A stretch of DNA of 64,000 bases. It comes from Fredinandcohnia onubensis (lineage in GTDB: Bacteria; Bacillota; Bacilli; Bacillales; Bacillaceae_L). Numbering within the stretch: the stretch's first letter is position 1; each line of letters opens with the position of its first letter. A program made the position numbers and the translations under genes. The stretch covers positions 186,001-250,000 of the forward strand of contig NZ_NSEB01000011.1 in NCBI RefSeq assembly GCF_002734215.1, given 5' to 3'. The notes beneath the pieces were generated by a model, which was not told the DNA's origin, did not search any database, and saw nothing but the letters and a program-made list of their open reading frames with translations. Positions 63,296 through 64,000 of this stretch are shown piece by piece.

Positions 63296-64000
63296 TTAAT
63301 TCTTATCTTTTGATTCTTTTTTATCTGCGCCTTCCCCGAGATGGATCCGTAATGTTGTTCCTTCTTGAACTCGTTCCCCTGCATTTGGAGCTTGGTCAAC
63401 GACAACATTTCCTTCGCCACTTATATCCAGTTTAATATTCATTAATTGTTGTGGCAGCTCCTGTTTAGTCAATCCAATCACATCAGGAACTTCAAGATAT
63501 TTTTTATCGGTCCACAATTTGATCTCTTTCTCGATTTGATTGTCACGCTTTTCAATACCAAGCAATGGTAAACTCTCACGCATAATATTTCCAACGATTG
63601 GCGCCGCTACTACTCCACCAAATTGCACAGTACCTTTAGGGTTATCTACGGCAATGTATACGACAATTTGTGGGTCATCCGCCGGTGCAAATCCAATAAA
63701 GGATACGATGTGGTTATTTTGAAGATAGCCGCCACCTTTTTTCGATTTTTGGGCAGTACCTGTTTTACCACCTACACGATAACCATCCACATAAGCTCCA
63801 CCACCAGAACCTTTGGCAACAACATTTTCAAGCGCAAAACGAACCTGTTCGGATGTTTCTTTTGAAATAACACTCCGTACAGCTTCAGGCTCATTCCGTT
63901 TAACAACCTGACCTGTTATAGGGTCCACCCATTCTTTAGCCACATATGGCTTATATAGGGTCCCTCCATTTACCGCCGCAGCTACAGCCGTGACCTGCTG
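63296..64000 (-). CDS. spoVD: stage V sporulation protein D, class B penicillin-binding protein (partial, N-terminus outside window)
   Basis: SpoVD is the transpeptidase partner of SpoVE in spore cortex synthesis. The minus frame is open to the window edge; 234 codons of about 640 are in view. The first residues QQVTAVAAAVNGGTLYKPY belong to the transpeptidase domain. The KTG motif is VGGKTGTAQKSKKGGG, and a single C-terminal PASTA domain (VPDVIGLTKQELPQQL to LRIHLGEG) is seen. The PASTA domain and the position before murE support SpoVD rather than PbpB. Confidence 0.92.
   Translation of the reverse strand, partial: QQVTAVAAAVNGGTLYKPYVAKEWVDPITGQVVKRNEPEAVRSVISKETSEQVRFALENVVAKGSGGGAYVDGYRVGGKTGTAQKSKKGGGYLQNNHIVSFIGFAPADDPQIVVYIAVDNPKGTVQFGGVVAAPIVGNIMRESLPLLGIEKRDNQIEKEIKLWTDKKYLEVPDVIGLTKQELPQQLMNIKLDISGEGNVVVDQAPNAGERVQEGTTLRIHLGEGADKKESKDKN

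Overview
The window is a low-GC Firmicutes chromosome segment from an endospore-forming Bacillaceae member. The evidence is sporulation genes (spoVM, spoIIGA, sigE, sigG, spoVE, spoVD), strong AGGAGG-type ribosome binding sites, a PyrR-attenuated pyr operon, an ileS T-box, and gene order close to that of Bacillus subtilis. No phage, insertion sequence, tRNA, rRNA or CRISPR array was seen. Nearly everything is on the minus strand; only rpmB and rqcH are on the plus strand. The sequence therefore reads as the reverse complement of the familiar B. subtilis map, and operons run from high to low coordinates.

Layout from high to low coordinates. (1) 64000-50053 is the dcw (division and cell wall) cluster: spoVD (partial), murE, an unusual 148-aa orphan related to the MurF N-terminal domain, mraY, murD, spoVE, murG, murB, divIB, ylxW, ylxX, sbp, ftsA, ftsZ. 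(2) 49708-47064 holds the early-to-late sporulation switch: spoIIGA (protease), sigE (pro-sigma-E) and sigG. A spoIIG-type promoter with a 22-bp spacer and a sigma-F-type promoter are visible. (3) 46875-39595 holds ylmC, ylmD/pgeF, ylmE, sepF, ylmG, ylmH, divIVA and T-box-controlled ileS. (4) 39131-37282 holds ylyA, lspA and the rluD-like ylyB. (5) 37259-25379 is the complete UMP biosynthesis operon pyrR-pyrP-pyrB-pyrC-carA-carB-pyrK-pyrD-pyrF-pyrE, with one promoter and three PyrR attenuators.

(6) 25331-23622 is rqcH (plus strand), convergent with pyrE and divergent from the calcium ATPase yloB. (7) 20369-9956 is a housekeeping run: yloC, remA, gmk, rpoZ, coaBC, priA, def, fmt, rsmB, rlmN, prpC. 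It continues through prkC, rsgA and rpe to 6371. It links nucleotide and CoA metabolism, replication restart, translation initiation, rRNA modification and Ser/Thr phospho-signalling. (8) 6115-1 holds spoVM, rpmB (plus strand), yloU, fakA, sdaAB, sdaAA and the first 564 codons of recG.

Most of the window is conserved core genome. The unexplained parts are small. They are the stand-alone degenerate MurF N-domain at exactly the position murF holds in other dcw clusters, and a pair of structured intergenic elements (about 23300-23390 and 39351-39404) whose outer stems differ in sequence but both keep full pairing. There are also other palindromic intergenic elements (23446-23482, 49988-50048, 55408-55433) and the lack of thiN between rpe and spoVM. 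All calls come from reading the sequence and from remembered family features; no database search was run.
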